This document shows, piece after piece, positions 1-9,186 of a DNA stretch of 64,000 bases (position 1 is its first letter; each line of letters begins with the position of its first letter). The DNA comes from UBA4782 sp034429195. Lineage in GTDB: Bacteria > Chloroflexota > Anaerolineae > Anaerolineales > Anaerolineaceae. The translations under genes and the position numbers were made by a program. The notes below the pieces were generated by a model, which did not search any database, had not been told where the DNA came from, and worked only from the letters and a program-made list of their open reading frames with translations. The stretch lies in NCBI GenBank assembly GCA_034429195.1, contig DAOUGQ010000018.1, positions 248,001 to 312,000 of the forward strand, read 5' to 3'.

Positions 1-22
1 ACCAAAATAGTCCGAATTATGG

Positions 23-523
23 TTATTCCTGTGTGGTAGGAAGGGTTTTTGATGGTTGGTGTACAATGATATCAAATAATTCCAGACGATTGGTCAGCAA
101 CCGGCTGGCTATTACATTAGCAATCCTGCGCATTACAACATAGCCCAGTTGAGAATTTTCATCGCAAGCATTGATCAATTCATCTGCATCAAAACACACC
201 ATATGACAGGCTGTTATAGCCCGCGCAGTTGCTGTTCGTTGCCTAACAACGGGTGTCATACAAGACCAACCAATAATATCCAACGGTTCTGCCTGATAAA
301 TGCTCACAGTACCCCGAGTGGGTACGAAAGTCTCCAGGTCAAGTTGCCCTTCCAAAAGAATATAAAGCACATCTGTTCTTGAGCCTTCTTCAAATAATAC
401 TGCGCCAGCAGGAATATCACAATAACGAGCAATGGTAGATAGTGCTTCAAGCTGGTCTTGTGGCAAGTCATAAAACCAGGGAATACTTTTTAATGTCATC
501 GCAAGGTCATTGTTGATATTCAT
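23..523 (-). CDS. Cyclic-nucleotide-binding (Crp-like) protein without DNA-binding domain
   Basis: A 166-residue protein made almost entirely of a cNMP-binding beta-barrel: WFYDLPQDQLEALS near the N-terminus, the turn IPAGAVLFEEG (about 38-48), and a following helix rich in R/N/L. There is no room for the C-terminal helix-turn-helix that Crp/Fnr regulators carry, so it is more likely a ligand-sensing or protein-binding module than a transcription factor. It is the last gene of the hydrogenase locus, 137 bases after the maturation protease, and has its own well-formed promoter in that gap, so it may be made independently. The start ATG has GGAAG about six bases upstream. The ligand is unknown; the phosphate-binding cassette is not convincing enough to say cAMP. 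Confidence 0.8.
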   Translation of the reverse strand: MNINNDLAMTLKSIPWFYDLPQDQLEALSTIARYCDIPAGAVLFEEGSRTDVLYILLEGQLDLETFVPTRGTVSIYQAEPLDIIGWSCMTPVVRQRTATARAITACHMVCFDADELINACDENSQLGYVVMRRIANVIASRLLTNRLELFDIIVHQPSKTLPTTQE

Positions 524-594
524 AGATTGCTTCCATAAGGCAAGGTCGAGGGATCAGAACTTACAAGGGATATTTCCCATAATTCCTTTTCACA

Positions 595-623
595 AATGTA
601 CTCTTTGTTGTAAAAGTGGTCAA
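595..623 (-). promoter_or_regulatory. Sigma-70 promoter for the Crp-like gene
   Basis: On the minus strand TTGACC (618-623) is followed after 17 bases by TACATT (595-600). This would start transcription near 588, about 65 bases before the Crp-like start codon, in the gap after the hydrogenase protease. It suggests the sensor gene can be expressed separately from the long hydrogenase transcript. Confidence 0.55.
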
Positions 624-660
624 TTAACGAATGTAATAAAAATATCCTTGAATAATTTTA

Positions 661-1152
661 TTATTTTGATAATATGTCTACCCAATCGATAATTTTCGCA
701 GCTGCATTTTCTGATAATTGACGTGTAACGGGTGAAAGATCATGTGAAAATTGAAAAGAATACCCACGAACTGAGACGAGCAGAGCCACTGGAGTCTTTT
801 TATACAAAGTTTGTGTTATGCTCAAGCAAGTTTCAGGTGTCATGTGATGTGTGAAAGGATTCTGCTGGAAACCAGGTTCTAACTGCTTGATATTAATATC
901 TTCTGGTACAGCACCAGTATGGGCATCAACAAAACATACAGCATCGTAATTAGCAATTATGTCTGCCATTTCTGGCGTCAGTTGCAATGCTGAGTACAAA
1001 TCTATTGATCTCTCTTCTGGATAGAAGCCATCAAGATAATTTTCAGGCACCTGAATGCCATAATGAACCGCAAGAAGTTGGAGTATATGCCAGGCTACAC
1101 CGTCATCTTCTCTGTCAGGATTTCCATACCCAATGATTAAAATATTTGGCAT
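661..1152 (-). CDS. Hydrogenase maturation protease (HybD/HoxW family)
   Basis: 163 residues, the normal size for peptidase family M52. The N-terminal signature GYGNPDREDDGVAW (about 8-21) is the family hallmark; the acidic residue within it, the Glu in LTPEMADII and the HH pair in THHMTPE correspond to the three nickel-sensing positions of HybD. Its role is to remove the C-terminal peptide of the [NiFe] large subunit after nickel insertion. The substrate is almost certainly HoxH, encoded immediately upstream in the same direction. No hypA-F genes are present in the window, so the remaining maturation machinery must be elsewhere. A perfect 13-bp hairpin lies in the 72-base gap between hoxH and this gene. 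Confidence 0.92.
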   Translation of the reverse strand: MPNILIIGYGNPDREDDGVAWHILQLLAVHYGIQVPENYLDGFYPEERSIDLYSALQLTPEMADIIANYDAVCFVDAHTGAVPEDINIKQLEPGFQQNPFTHHMTPETCLSITQTLYKKTPVALLVSVRGYSFQFSHDLSPVTRQLSENAAAKIIDWVDILSK

Positions 1153-1169
1153 AGTGAATATCTATAAGT

Positions 1170-1205
1170 GCAGGGGTTTTGACTCGATTGAATCAAAACC
1201 CCTGC
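1170..1205 (-). promoter_or_regulatory. Perfect 13-bp hairpin between hoxH and protease gene
   Basis: Bases 1170-1182 (GCAGGGGTTTTGA) pair perfectly with 1193-1205, leaving a 10-base loop. In the direction of transcription no T-run follows, so it does not look like a classical intrinsic terminator. It may protect the hoxH 3' end, be a processing site, or partly attenuate expression of the protease and sensor genes. Confidence 0.55.
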
Positions 1206-1224
1206 GTAGTAATGAATGAATTTT

Positions 1225-2652
1225 TCAGTTACTGCGTTTTACCGTTTGCACTAAATCGCCGGATGCATCAAATACATCAACTTCAATTGGCATTTGACCT
1301 ACTGCATGTGTTGAGCAGGAAAGACATGGGTCATATGCACGTATTGCGGCTTCAATTCGATTAAGCATGCCCTCGGTTACTGGACCATCAATATAGGTTT
1401 TTGCAACACTGTCGACAGCATTGCTCATTGCCCAGTTATTGTGACCAGTTGCAACAATAAGGTTGACTTTTTCCAATTGACCATTGGCATTAGCCCAATA
1501 ATGGTGGAATAGTGTTCCACGAGGAGCTTCAATGACACCAACACCTTCGCCTTTGAATTCCTGGCGGGTGTTAATAATATCGGTAGAAAGAATGTCTGGA
1601 TCGTCGCACAAAATTCGGATGCGCTCGAGGGCGAACAGGCATTCGATCATGCGAGCCAGGTGATAATATAGTGTATTTTCAACTGGTTTTCCATCATTGA
1701 TCGATTTCCAGAATTTCATTTCTTCACCAGCAAGAGGTGTTTCAATTGTATCTGAAGCATTAAGGCGACCTAAAGGACCAACACGGTAGACACCATCTGG
1801 CCATCCCATCTTCTTATAATAGGGGAATTTTAGGTATGACCAGCTTTCGACGTGCTCTGCGATGACATTCAGGTAATTCTTGCCATCGAAGTGTTCCAAC
1901 TGTTTACCATCAGCTCCGATCAATCGAATTTTTCCGTCGTAAAGCTCAAGGCCATTCTTAGGAGTGACAAGTCCGAAATAACCGGTTTTGAAAACAGCGA
2001 ATTTATTTATATCTTCGGTATTTTTCGCTGCCCAGTCTTTGATGATCTGAATTCCAGTTTGTGCAGTTTCAATATTCTCATCAATTTGCGCCAGAATGGT
2101 ATCGCGGTCTTTCAAGCTAAGTGCTTTGCTTACACCACCAGGAACTGCAAAATCGGGGTGAATTTTTCTACCTCCGAGAATTTTGATGATTTCCTGCCCA
2201 AATTTACGTAATTTAACAGCTTTAACTGCCAGGTCAGGGTTAGCACCGATCAATCCCACAACATTGCGGATGGCAGGATCGGCATCAAAACCGAGAAGCA
2301 AGTCAGGACCTGCAAGTTCAAAGAAATGCATGCCATGGCTTTGAGTTATCTGTCCCATGTGCATTAATTCGCGTAGCATTGTAGCTGGTTTTGGAGGCGG
2401 GCAACCCAAAACTTCATCACCTGCTTTAGCAGCAGCTAAATGGTGGCTGACTGGGCAAATTCCGCAAATGCGCGGGGTGATGTATGGCATTTCGAAAACC
2501 ATACGGCCTTCGCAGAATTTTTCAAAGCCACGGAATTCATTAACGTGCATGTATGCATGTTCAACTTTTCCATCAGGTTTAAGATGCACGGTTACTTTTG
2601 CATGACCTTCAATACGAGTGACTGGCTCAATTGTTATTTTTTGCGTTACCAT
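1225..2652 (-). CDS. hoxH: [NiFe]-hydrogenase large subunit (HoxH/HydL type)
   Basis: 475 residues when started at the ATG preceded by AGGAGA; a longer in-frame start would overlap hoxY by about 60 bases and lacks this site. The nickel ligands are clear: RICGIC at 61-66 (Cys63, Cys66) and DPCLSC at 441-446 (Cys443, Cys446), followed by Ser-Thr-His449. By analogy with HoxH, processing after His449 would release a 26-residue tail. The family is cytoplasmic group 3 (NAD(P)-linked, bidirectional type). It catalyses reversible H2 oxidation at the Ni-Fe(CN)2CO centre. It lies downstream of hoxY with a 10-base gap and upstream of its protease. The match to 3c versus 3d subgroups cannot be settled by eye. 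Confidence 0.96.
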   Translation of the reverse strand: MVTQKITIEPVTRIEGHAKVTVHLKPDGKVEHAYMHVNEFRGFEKFCEGRMVFEMPYITPRICGICPVSHHLAAAKAGDEVLGCPPPKPATMLRELMHMGQITQSHGMHFFELAGPDLLLGFDADPAIRNVVGLIGANPDLAVKAVKLRKFGQEIIKILGGRKIHPDFAVPGGVSKALSLKDRDTILAQIDENIETAQTGIQIIKDWAAKNTEDINKFAVFKTGYFGLVTPKNGLELYDGKIRLIGADGKQLEHFDGKNYLNVIAEHVESWSYLKFPYYKKMGWPDGVYRVGPLGRLNASDTIETPLAGEEMKFWKSINDGKPVENTLYYHLARMIECLFALERIRILCDDPDILSTDIINTRQEFKGEGVGVIEAPRGTLFHHYWANANGQLEKVNLIVATGHNNWAMSNAVDSVAKTYIDGPVTEGMLNRIEAAIRAYDPCLSCSTHAVGQMPIEVDVFDASGDLVQTVKRSN

Positions 2653-2662
2653 GATTATTCTC

Positions 2663-3205
2663 CTAATGCCAGTTAATCTTATCGCCCTTAAGGTCGGGCA
2701 TACGACCTTGAGCCAATTCACTCAAGACATAGAAAATTACATCGGGATCTGGTGGGCATCCGGGTACAAACAAATCCACGGGTACAACCTCATTCACTGA
2801 ACGAACCTTTGTTTGTGTGCAGAGTTCTGGATCATCAGGAATCTTTCCTTCTGCATCAGTGGATTCTGTTTCGATGTATCCACGTTTTAGAGTTTCATCT
2901 ATTGAGAAGAAATTACGCATAGCAGGAACGCCACCGAATACTGCACAATCGCCCAATGCCACAAGAATTTTGCAACGTTCTCGCATCCGAAGAGCAACTT
3001 CTTCATTTGCAGTATTTGTTATACTGCCTTCAAGAATACCAACATCAACGCCACTTTCATCAGGCTGTTTTAAATCCGTAATGGGGGTTGCTCGTAGATC
3101 AGCAAGTTCAACTAACTTGATGATCCGCTCATCAATGTCCAATAAAGACATGTGACATCCTGCGCATCCACCCATCCAATCGGAAGAAATTTTTGGTTTT
3201 GCCAT
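2663..3205 (-). CDS. hoxY: [NiFe]-hydrogenase small subunit (HoxY/HydS type)
   Basis: 180 residues, typical of the short cytoplasmic small subunit that holds one proximal [4Fe-4S] cluster. Ligand motifs are intact: CAGC at about 14-17, GDC in the middle and PGCPPDPD near the C-terminus. There is no Tat signal, as expected for group 3. It passes electrons from the Ni-Fe site in HoxH to the Fe-S chain of the HoxU/NuoG-like subunit encoded just upstream. AGGAG precedes the ATG. Confidence 0.95.
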   Translation of the reverse strand: MAKPKISSDWMGGCAGCHMSLLDIDERIIKLVELADLRATPITDLKQPDESGVDVGILEGSITNTANEEVALRMRERCKILVALGDCAVFGGVPAMRNFFSIDETLKRGYIETESTDAEGKIPDDPELCTQTKVRSVNEVVPVDLFVPGCPPDPDVIFYVLSELAQGRMPDLKGDKINWH

Positions 3206-3247
3206 AGTATCTCCTGTATCTCTACGTTATCTACCGGTAACAACCGA

Positions 3248-5101
3248 TTACGCTGTCACGATTTCTGTAATAGACTGGTGAATGGTTAATTCTTTCTTCC
3301 ACTCATCACCATTTACCTTGATCCCAAGTTTATCAGCAATCACTTTCACTGCTTCGCTGCTGCTCTTCACCTGTTCTGGCATTCTTAAAGAAGCAACTGC
3401 TTCTTGTACATGGCCATCCAGATTGATAAAGTGGCCAGTTTCTTCCGCCCACATACCTGTTGGTAAGACAACATCAGCCTGAGCTGTGAGTTGAGAATGG
3501 TAAGCAGCAATAACGACCTTGAAAGGAACTTTATCTAATTGTTGGATGAGCTTCTGATTTGGTTCATCATCACCAAGAGCAACCAGTACTGATTTTGCTT
3601 TTGTCACATTGATAGGTTTTTCCATTCCCATTACGGTTGTTAATAAAGAGTTTGCGCCACCCAAAGTGCCAAGAACAACACCATGATATTTTTCTGCAAC
3701 TTTGATTGCTGCTTTGATAGCATCTTCATTTGCGCAATTTCCAAAGACGATCACTGGCTGCACAGCGTGGGTAAGGATTTCGATTGCTTTAGCAGTATTA
3801 TCTCTTCCCTTTCCTTCAGCGATAGTTTGCATCAGGGCTGCCTCGCCGCCTTTGGCTGTGGTTAAGACAACATCAGCGTAATTTTCGAATGGATTGGTTT
3901 CTGAGTCGACGATGATCAGATGTGTACCATTCGGGATGAGACGTTTTGTGATGAAGCCAGCTACCTGGTGGTCATCTGCTAAATTAGCATCAACCAATAA
4001 AATGCAATCAGATTGCTTCAAATCTGATAATTTGCCCTCAAAAGGTTTCTTCATTTCTGAAGACACTTTCGCAAGTGCAGCACCGGTGGGTTCAATTGTT
4101 GACACAAAGTCATTGCCAACAAGATTTTTGATCATGGAAAGTGTTTCTGCAGGTAATTTCGTCGATACCAGGGCTGAAGCATCATCTTTTGACCATTTTG
4201 TGGCGATTGTTGCCAATGCATTTTCCCAGGTGGCTGCTTTGGATTTACCATCTTGTTTCACAATTGGGGTGACAATGCGTTCGCGTTTTTCAATCATAGG
4301 TTCAAAACGACCTTTATCGCAGATCACACCCTTGTTGATGGAAGAATCCCAATTACCATAAACTTTAACGATGTTATTATCACGAGTGAATACTTCGAGA
4401 CCGCAACCGACACTACAGGCGGTGCAAATTGTCTTTTGGGATGTGCTTTCTTCTTCTCTTCCGCGATATGCGCTCCAACGGTCAATTAATGCGCCCGTCG
4501 GGCAGACCTGCACACAAGTTCCACAGGATACGCAGGAGCTTTCACCTAGTGGGGTACCCAAATCAGCAACCAACATGCTATTTGCACCACGTTCTTCTAC
4601 ACCTAATGTGAAGTTTCCAACAAGCTCGCCACAGGCGCGTACGCAACGGCGGCACAAAATACAGCGATTATGCTCAAGAATTATGTATGGATGAGAGGCA
4701 TCTACTGGAAAACTCTTCCATCCTGGTTGAAGCGGCCAATGGGTCATACCTTCGTCATAAGCAGCATTTTGAAGCTCACAGTCACCACCGCTTTGTTGGC
4801 AGTAAGGGCAAAAATGATTGCGTTCACTAAAGATCAGGCCAAGCACAAATTTACGTGACTCATGCAAGGCAGGTGTCTCTGTGCGGATAACCATGTTATT
4901 ACTGATTGGTAATGTACAAGATGGTTGTGGGGTACGAAATCCATCAACCTCGACCAGACATAAGCGGCAACCACCGTATGGGGCTAATTCGGGGTGGTCA
5001 CAAAGGGTAGGAATATGAATTCCATTCTCTGTGGCTGCTTTGAGAACAGTATAGCCCTCTGGTGCCTGAATACTTTTTCCGTTGATTGTGATGTTAACCA
5101 T
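3248..5101 (-). CDS. HoxU/NuoG-like Fe-S subunit with vestigial molybdopterin-type domain (HydA-like)
   Basis: 617 residues. In order: [2Fe-2S] ferredoxin fold (Cys34, 45, 48, 62); a His/Cys cluster site of the HoxU type (His96, Cys98, Cys101, Cys108); two [4Fe-4S] sites (Cys147/150/153/157 and Cys190/193/196/200); a further site of the molybdopterin-oxidoreductase kind (Cys226, 229, 233, 261); then about 350 residues resembling the MopB fold of NuoG or formate dehydrogenase. No Cys or Sec sits where a molybdenum ligand would be and the domain is short, so catalysis is unlikely; it is probably structural. HoxU proper is only about 240 residues, so this is an extended version, comparable in layout to the HydA of bifurcating [NiFe] enzymes. 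It should wire the flavin subunits to HoxY. Confidence 0.88.
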   Translation of the reverse strand: MVNITINGKSIQAPEGYTVLKAATENGIHIPTLCDHPELAPYGGCRLCLVEVDGFRTPQPSCTLPISNNMVIRTETPALHESRKFVLGLIFSERNHFCPYCQQSGGDCELQNAAYDEGMTHWPLQPGWKSFPVDASHPYIILEHNRCILCRRCVRACGELVGNFTLGVEERGANSMLVADLGTPLGESSCVSCGTCVQVCPTGALIDRWSAYRGREEESTSQKTICTACSVGCGLEVFTRDNNIVKVYGNWDSSINKGVICDKGRFEPMIEKRERIVTPIVKQDGKSKAATWENALATIATKWSKDDASALVSTKLPAETLSMIKNLVGNDFVSTIEPTGAALAKVSSEMKKPFEGKLSDLKQSDCILLVDANLADDHQVAGFITKRLIPNGTHLIIVDSETNPFENYADVVLTTAKGGEAALMQTIAEGKGRDNTAKAIEILTHAVQPVIVFGNCANEDAIKAAIKVAEKYHGVVLGTLGGANSLLTTVMGMEKPINVTKAKSVLVALGDDEPNQKLIQQLDKVPFKVVIAAYHSQLTAQADVVLPTGMWAEETGHFINLDGHVQEAVASLRMPEQVKSSSEAVKVIADKLGIKVNGDEWKKELTIHQSITEIVTA

Positions 5102-5143
5102 TACTCACCTTCTCCGTCAAATCTTTTTTTGAATAAGTAAAAT

Positions 5144-6772
5144 TTATCGGCCACTCATGGGGCACACACCCGAAGGACATACTTTTAGTCGGATATGTGC
5201 TTCAACTTCAGCGCGGAAATAATTTAAAATATCGCGCAGCGGTGTTCCTGCTGTTTGACCCAGACCGCAATTCGAAAGTGTTGTCATTTGTTCGCTAAGA
5301 AGCTTGAGGTCATCCAGGTCTTTCAGCGTTCCTTTCCCTTGAGAGATCGAATCTAAAATTGCATAAGTACGTTCCGTTCCTATTCTGCAAGGATTACATT
5401 TTCCACAGCTTTCTCTGCGGAAGAATTGCAAGAGTGCTTTTGCCAAGTCAACAACGCATGTATCTTCGTTGCAAATAAGAAGTGCGCCTGATCCTAATGC
5501 CACACCAGCTTTTGCAAAGGAGTCAAAATCCATGGGGGTATCCTGCAAGCTGGCTGGAATTACCGAACCACTGGAGCCACCCGTTTGAGCTAACTTGAAG
5601 GAGGAATTATTCGACATTCCTTTTCCGTAGATTGCGATCACTTCACGCAAGGTGATACCCATGGGGACTTCGATCAGTCCTGTAACGTTGACATGTCCTA
5701 GAATAGTGTAGACTTTCGTTCCCGGACTGCTGGGTGTCCCAATCGAGCGGTACCATTCTGCACCATGTTGAATAATTGGTGGAATGTTGGCCAGAGTTTC
5801 GACATTATTTACGACAGTAGGCATTCCCCAAAGACCAGAAGTGGTTGGATAAGGGGGACGGTTGCGTGGTTCTCCACGCCTACCTTCGATGGATTCAAGA
5901 AGTGCGGTTTCTTCGCCACAAACATAAGCACCTGCACCAGAATGGATATGGACTTTGAAATCGAATCCGCTTCCGAAAATATTCTTTCCCAGGAAACCAA
6001 ATTCTTCAGCTTGTTGAATGGCGTTGCGAAGGCGGTTCTGTGCGAGGGCGTACTCGCCACGAACATAGATATACCCTTCTGTAGCTCCTACAGCATAACC
6101 TGCTATTGCCATTGCTTCAAGTATCGCATGGGGATCGCCCTCAATGATCAGACGATCCTTGAATGTGCCTGGTTCGCTCTCGTCAGCATTGCAAACGATG
6201 TACTTTTGATCACCTGGGGTGCGGGCAACAAACGACCATTTGATACCAGTTGGAAAACCAGCACCACCACGACCTCGCAAGCCAGATTTTTTAACAGTAT
6301 CAATAACATCTGCTGGCTTCATTTCACCCAGTGCTTTGCCTAAAGCCTGGTATCCATCATGAAGAATGTATTCTTCAATATTGTCGGGATCGATAATACC
6401 TGCTCGATCCAAAACAACTCGTTTCTCTGCAGGGAGAGTTCCTTTACGAGCAGAGATCCACGCTATGCGCCCGCTCAGTTCCCGTTGTGAAGCCTGCAAG
6501 CCTGCTGCAATGCGTCCTTTGTAGAGATGTTCTTCGACCAGGTATGGCACATCTTCAGTCTTTATCGGTCCGTAAACAACTGCTTCGGGATAGATAATGA
6601 CCATCGGAATGGCATCATGTCGTCCAACATCTCCTACCATTGTCACTGAAATCTCACTTTCCAGACCGAGCCGGCGTACTTCGTGCTGGATGGATTGGAA
6701 GACATCTTGTGCTCCTAATTCAATACTGCGCTCATCACTGGATACCAGAACAAGTGAACGATATGTTTTCAT
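5144..6772 (-). CDS. nuoF: NuoF/HoxF-like NADH-binding flavoprotein subunit, second copy
   Basis: 542 residues. The FMN/NADH core is intact: GRGGAGFPTG, CNADESEPGT, GAYVCGEETAL and the [4Fe-4S] site ESCGKCNPC plus a distal NCGLGQ. The ESEPGT form is that of classical NuoF/HoxF. The protein ends in CPSGVCP and lacks the C-terminal 2[4Fe-4S] ferredoxin present in its paralogue at 7337-9121. The first 90 or so residues are a thioredoxin-like domain that in HydB/HndC binds [2Fe-2S]; here it contains no cysteine. It is preceded by its own nuoE (11-base gap). Predicted role: NAD(H) or NADP(H) oxidoreduction feeding the HoxU-like subunit. AAGGAG precedes the ATG. Confidence 0.92.
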   Translation of the reverse strand: MKTYRSLVLVSSDERSIELGAQDVFQSIQHEVRRLGLESEISVTMVGDVGRHDAIPMVIIYPEAVVYGPIKTEDVPYLVEEHLYKGRIAAGLQASQRELSGRIAWISARKGTLPAEKRVVLDRAGIIDPDNIEEYILHDGYQALGKALGEMKPADVIDTVKKSGLRGRGGAGFPTGIKWSFVARTPGDQKYIVCNADESEPGTFKDRLIIEGDPHAILEAMAIAGYAVGATEGYIYVRGEYALAQNRLRNAIQQAEEFGFLGKNIFGSGFDFKVHIHSGAGAYVCGEETALLESIEGRRGEPRNRPPYPTTSGLWGMPTVVNNVETLANIPPIIQHGAEWYRSIGTPSSPGTKVYTILGHVNVTGLIEVPMGITLREVIAIYGKGMSNNSSFKLAQTGGSSGSVIPASLQDTPMDFDSFAKAGVALGSGALLICNEDTCVVDLAKALLQFFRRESCGKCNPCRIGTERTYAILDSISQGKGTLKDLDDLKLLSEQMTTLSNCGLGQTAGTPLRDILNYFRAEVEAHIRLKVCPSGVCPMSGR

Positions 6773-6783
6773 TGTTCGCTCCT

Positions 6784-7263
6784 TTAATCGTACTTTGAAA
6801 GGATTTCCGGTATCTGGTCTGGTGTAACACTGCCATACATATCTTCATCGATGACAATCACCGGACCAACTCCGCACACACCCAGGCATGAAACTGTAAC
6901 CAGCGACCATTTTCCATCTTTTGTTGTTTCGCCTGCTTTAATCTGCAATTCTTCTTGTAGCTGTTCCCAGACTTGCCTGCCACCAACCACATGGCACGGA
7001 GCGCTTTCACAAAATTGAATGATATGCTTACCGCGCGGTTTGGTTGATAGCATCTGATAAAAGGTTGCTACTGAAAGTACGTTGCTTTGAGGCAATTTGA
7101 GCTGTCGGCTGACTTTTTCCAGTGCTTCATTAGGTAAAAAACCGATTTTCCGATTAATTTCATTAAGAATCGGGATCAGTTCTTCACGTGAGGCTCCATA
7201 TTGCTCAATAACCTCTTCAATCACTCTATCGGTGTTGCTTCCATGTTTTGCCTCTACTGCCAT
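6784..7263 (-). CDS. nuoE: NuoE-like [2Fe-2S] subunit, second copy
   Basis: 159 residues with an N-terminal helical bundle and a C-terminal thioredoxin fold. The four [2Fe-2S] ligands are present: FCESAPC (C-x4-C) and SCLGVC (C-x3-C). It pairs with the NuoF encoded immediately downstream. GGAGG lies seven bases upstream of the ATG. A second NuoE (10142-10663) accompanies the other NuoF, so the locus contains two complete NuoEF modules. In complex I and Hox enzymes NuoE is not on the main electron path but flanks the FMN. Confidence 0.93.
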   Translation of the reverse strand: MAVEAKHGSNTDRVIEEVIEQYGASREELIPILNEINRKIGFLPNEALEKVSRQLKLPQSNVLSVATFYQMLSTKPRGKHIIQFCESAPCHVVGGRQVWEQLQEELQIKAGETTKDGKWSLVTVSCLGVCGVGPVIVIDEDMYGSVTPDQIPEILSKYD

Positions 7264-7336
7264 TATCTTCCTCCAGCAAATAAGAGTTTCGAGCGCTTGC
7301 TCGGTGAATCCAGGAAGTAACTAATTCCTCTATTCC

Positions 7337-9121
7337 TTACTTAATAATGATCGCATTAAAGTTACATACTTGCTTGCAGATACCACAACGGATACAAATA
7401 TCTGGATCGATCACATGAGTTTTGCGTCTTTCACCAGAAATGGCATTTACTGGACAGTTGCGAGCGCAAACCGTACAACCAGTGCAAGTTCCATCCACGA
7501 TCTCATAAGTGATCAATTTACGACAAACTTTTGCAGGGCATCGTTTCTCGCGAATATGAGCTTCAAATTCTTCGCGGAAATACCTAAGGGCGGTTTCCAC
7601 AGGATTTGGAGCACCCTGACCGAGCCCACATAGACTGTCGCGTTTTATTTCAAAGCATAATTGTTGCAATAATTCAATATCGCCTTCGCGACCTTCACCA
7701 TCACAAATACGGTTTAGGATCTCCAAAATTCGGCGGGTACCAACACGACAGGGAACACACTTTCCGCAGCTTTCGTCCTGGGTGAAGTCCATGAAGAAAC
7801 GAGCCATATCTACCATACAGGTATCTTCATCCATAACGATCATACCACCAGAGCCCATGATAGAGCCTGCTGCAGTTAATGTATCGTAGTCGACTGCCAT
7901 GTCAAGGAGAGTGGCAGGAAGCATGCCGCCCATTGGTCCACCTGTTTGAATGGCTTTGAAAGCTTTATCATCTTTAATGCCACCACCGACGTCATAAACA
8001 ATTTCGCGCAAGGTGATGCCAAGAGGAACTTCAATCAAACCGGTATTCTTTACATCACCGGCAAGTGCAAAGGTTTTCGTTCCTTTTGCTTTTTCAGTGC
8101 CCATGCCAGCATACCATTCTGGGCCTTCCAAAATGATTCTTGGAACATCAGCATAGGTTTCAACATTGTTAATGTTCGATGGTTTTTGGAAAAGTCCTTT
8201 TACGGCAGGGAAAGGTGGTCGAGGACGTGGTTCTCCACGTTTTCCTTCAATGGAAGCCATCAGAGCGGTTTCTTCACCACAGACAAACGCTCCAGCACCC
8301 ATTCGAACTTCCAGGTCAAAGCTAAAATTCGAACCCAGGATATTATTTCCGAGGAAACCAAATTCACGGGCTTGTTGAATACCAATGTTTAATGTTTTTA
8401 CAGCTAAAGGATATTCAGCACGGCAATATATGTATCCCTGATTTGAACCAATCGCGTAAGCAGCGATAATCATTCCCTCAATGACTGAATGGGGATCGCC
8501 TTCCAATACACGGCGGTTCATAAAAGCACCAGGATCACCTTCATCTGCGTTGCAGATGACGTATTTTGTCTCACCTATACTATCACGGGCAAAAGACCAC
8601 TTTTTGCCTGTGGGAAAACCTGCACCGCCACGACCGCGTAGCCCTGATTTTAGAATTGTATTGATCACATCATCAGGGGACATTTCGGTGATCACTTTTC
8701 CGAGAGCCATATACCCATCTTCGGCAATGTAATCCTCAATATTCGTTGGGTCAATTTTGCCGCAGTTGCGTAAGACAGAGCGAATTTCTTTTCGCTTGGG
8801 TAAACCAAGTTCTTCGTCGGAAATTACTTTTTCCTGTGCTACAAATTTTTGAACGACACGACCTTTAAGGAATTGTTCCTGAACAAGAAAAGGAACATCA
8901 TCAACCGACAAATTCGCATAATGCACACCTTCGGGGTAAACCATGATATCAGGCCCAAATTGAGCTGGATCACCTAACCGTGATGTTTCGAGAATTTGAA
9001 TTTCGTCGTTTAAACCTTGATGTACCAGTTCATCCTGTAATGCATCCATCAGTTTATATGCACCGCGTTTTACACACTCGGGATCAACTGATACTAAAAC
9101 ATGTGATCGAAAAAATGGCAT
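7337..9121 (-). CDS. nuoF: NuoF-like flavoprotein with C-terminal 2[4Fe-4S] ferredoxin (HydB/HndC type)
   Basis: 594 residues from the ATG preceded by AGGTG. Domains: N-terminal thioredoxin-like segment (about 1-95) that keeps only Cys16 of four expected [2Fe-2S] ligands; FMN/NADH core with GRGGAGFPTG, CNADEGDPGAF, GAFVCGEETAL; cluster site ESCGKCVPC and SLCGLGQ; and a C-terminal bacterial ferredoxin with CTGCTVCARNC and CIRCGICKQVC. The GDPGAF variant and ferredoxin tail are features of HydB/HndC subunits of electron-bifurcating hydrogenases, where FMN links NAD(P)H and ferredoxin. It follows the thioredoxin-like ferredoxin homologue, as in HydABC loci. Confidence 0.92.
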   Translation of the reverse strand: MPFFRSHVLVSVDPECVKRGAYKLMDALQDELVHQGLNDEIQILETSRLGDPAQFGPDIMVYPEGVHYANLSVDDVPFLVQEQFLKGRVVQKFVAQEKVISDEELGLPKRKEIRSVLRNCGKIDPTNIEDYIAEDGYMALGKVITEMSPDDVINTILKSGLRGRGGAGFPTGKKWSFARDSIGETKYVICNADEGDPGAFMNRRVLEGDPHSVIEGMIIAAYAIGSNQGYIYCRAEYPLAVKTLNIGIQQAREFGFLGNNILGSNFSFDLEVRMGAGAFVCGEETALMASIEGKRGEPRPRPPFPAVKGLFQKPSNINNVETYADVPRIILEGPEWYAGMGTEKAKGTKTFALAGDVKNTGLIEVPLGITLREIVYDVGGGIKDDKAFKAIQTGGPMGGMLPATLLDMAVDYDTLTAAGSIMGSGGMIVMDEDTCMVDMARFFMDFTQDESCGKCVPCRVGTRRILEILNRICDGEGREGDIELLQQLCFEIKRDSLCGLGQGAPNPVETALRYFREEFEAHIREKRCPAKVCRKLITYEIVDGTCTGCTVCARNCPVNAISGERRKTHVIDPDICIRCGICKQVCNFNAIIIK

Positions 9122-9186
9122 TTTACACCTACCAAACACTCTCTTCTATTCGTAAGATATTTGCAACTACATGAAAACCTTAAAAA

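Noticed and set aside
3248..5101. Formate dehydrogenase alpha subunit.
   Set aside because: The MopB part is short, has no Cys/Sec ligand for molybdenum, and the N-terminal cluster set and neighbours fit a hydrogenase HoxU/NuoG subunit.
5765..6343. A 192-codon plus-strand open frame opposite nuoF.
   Set aside because: It lies wholly antisense to a conserved gene, has no recognisable domain and is explained by codon bias of the opposite strand; similar long shadows occur opposite hoxH, the TPR gene and hppA.
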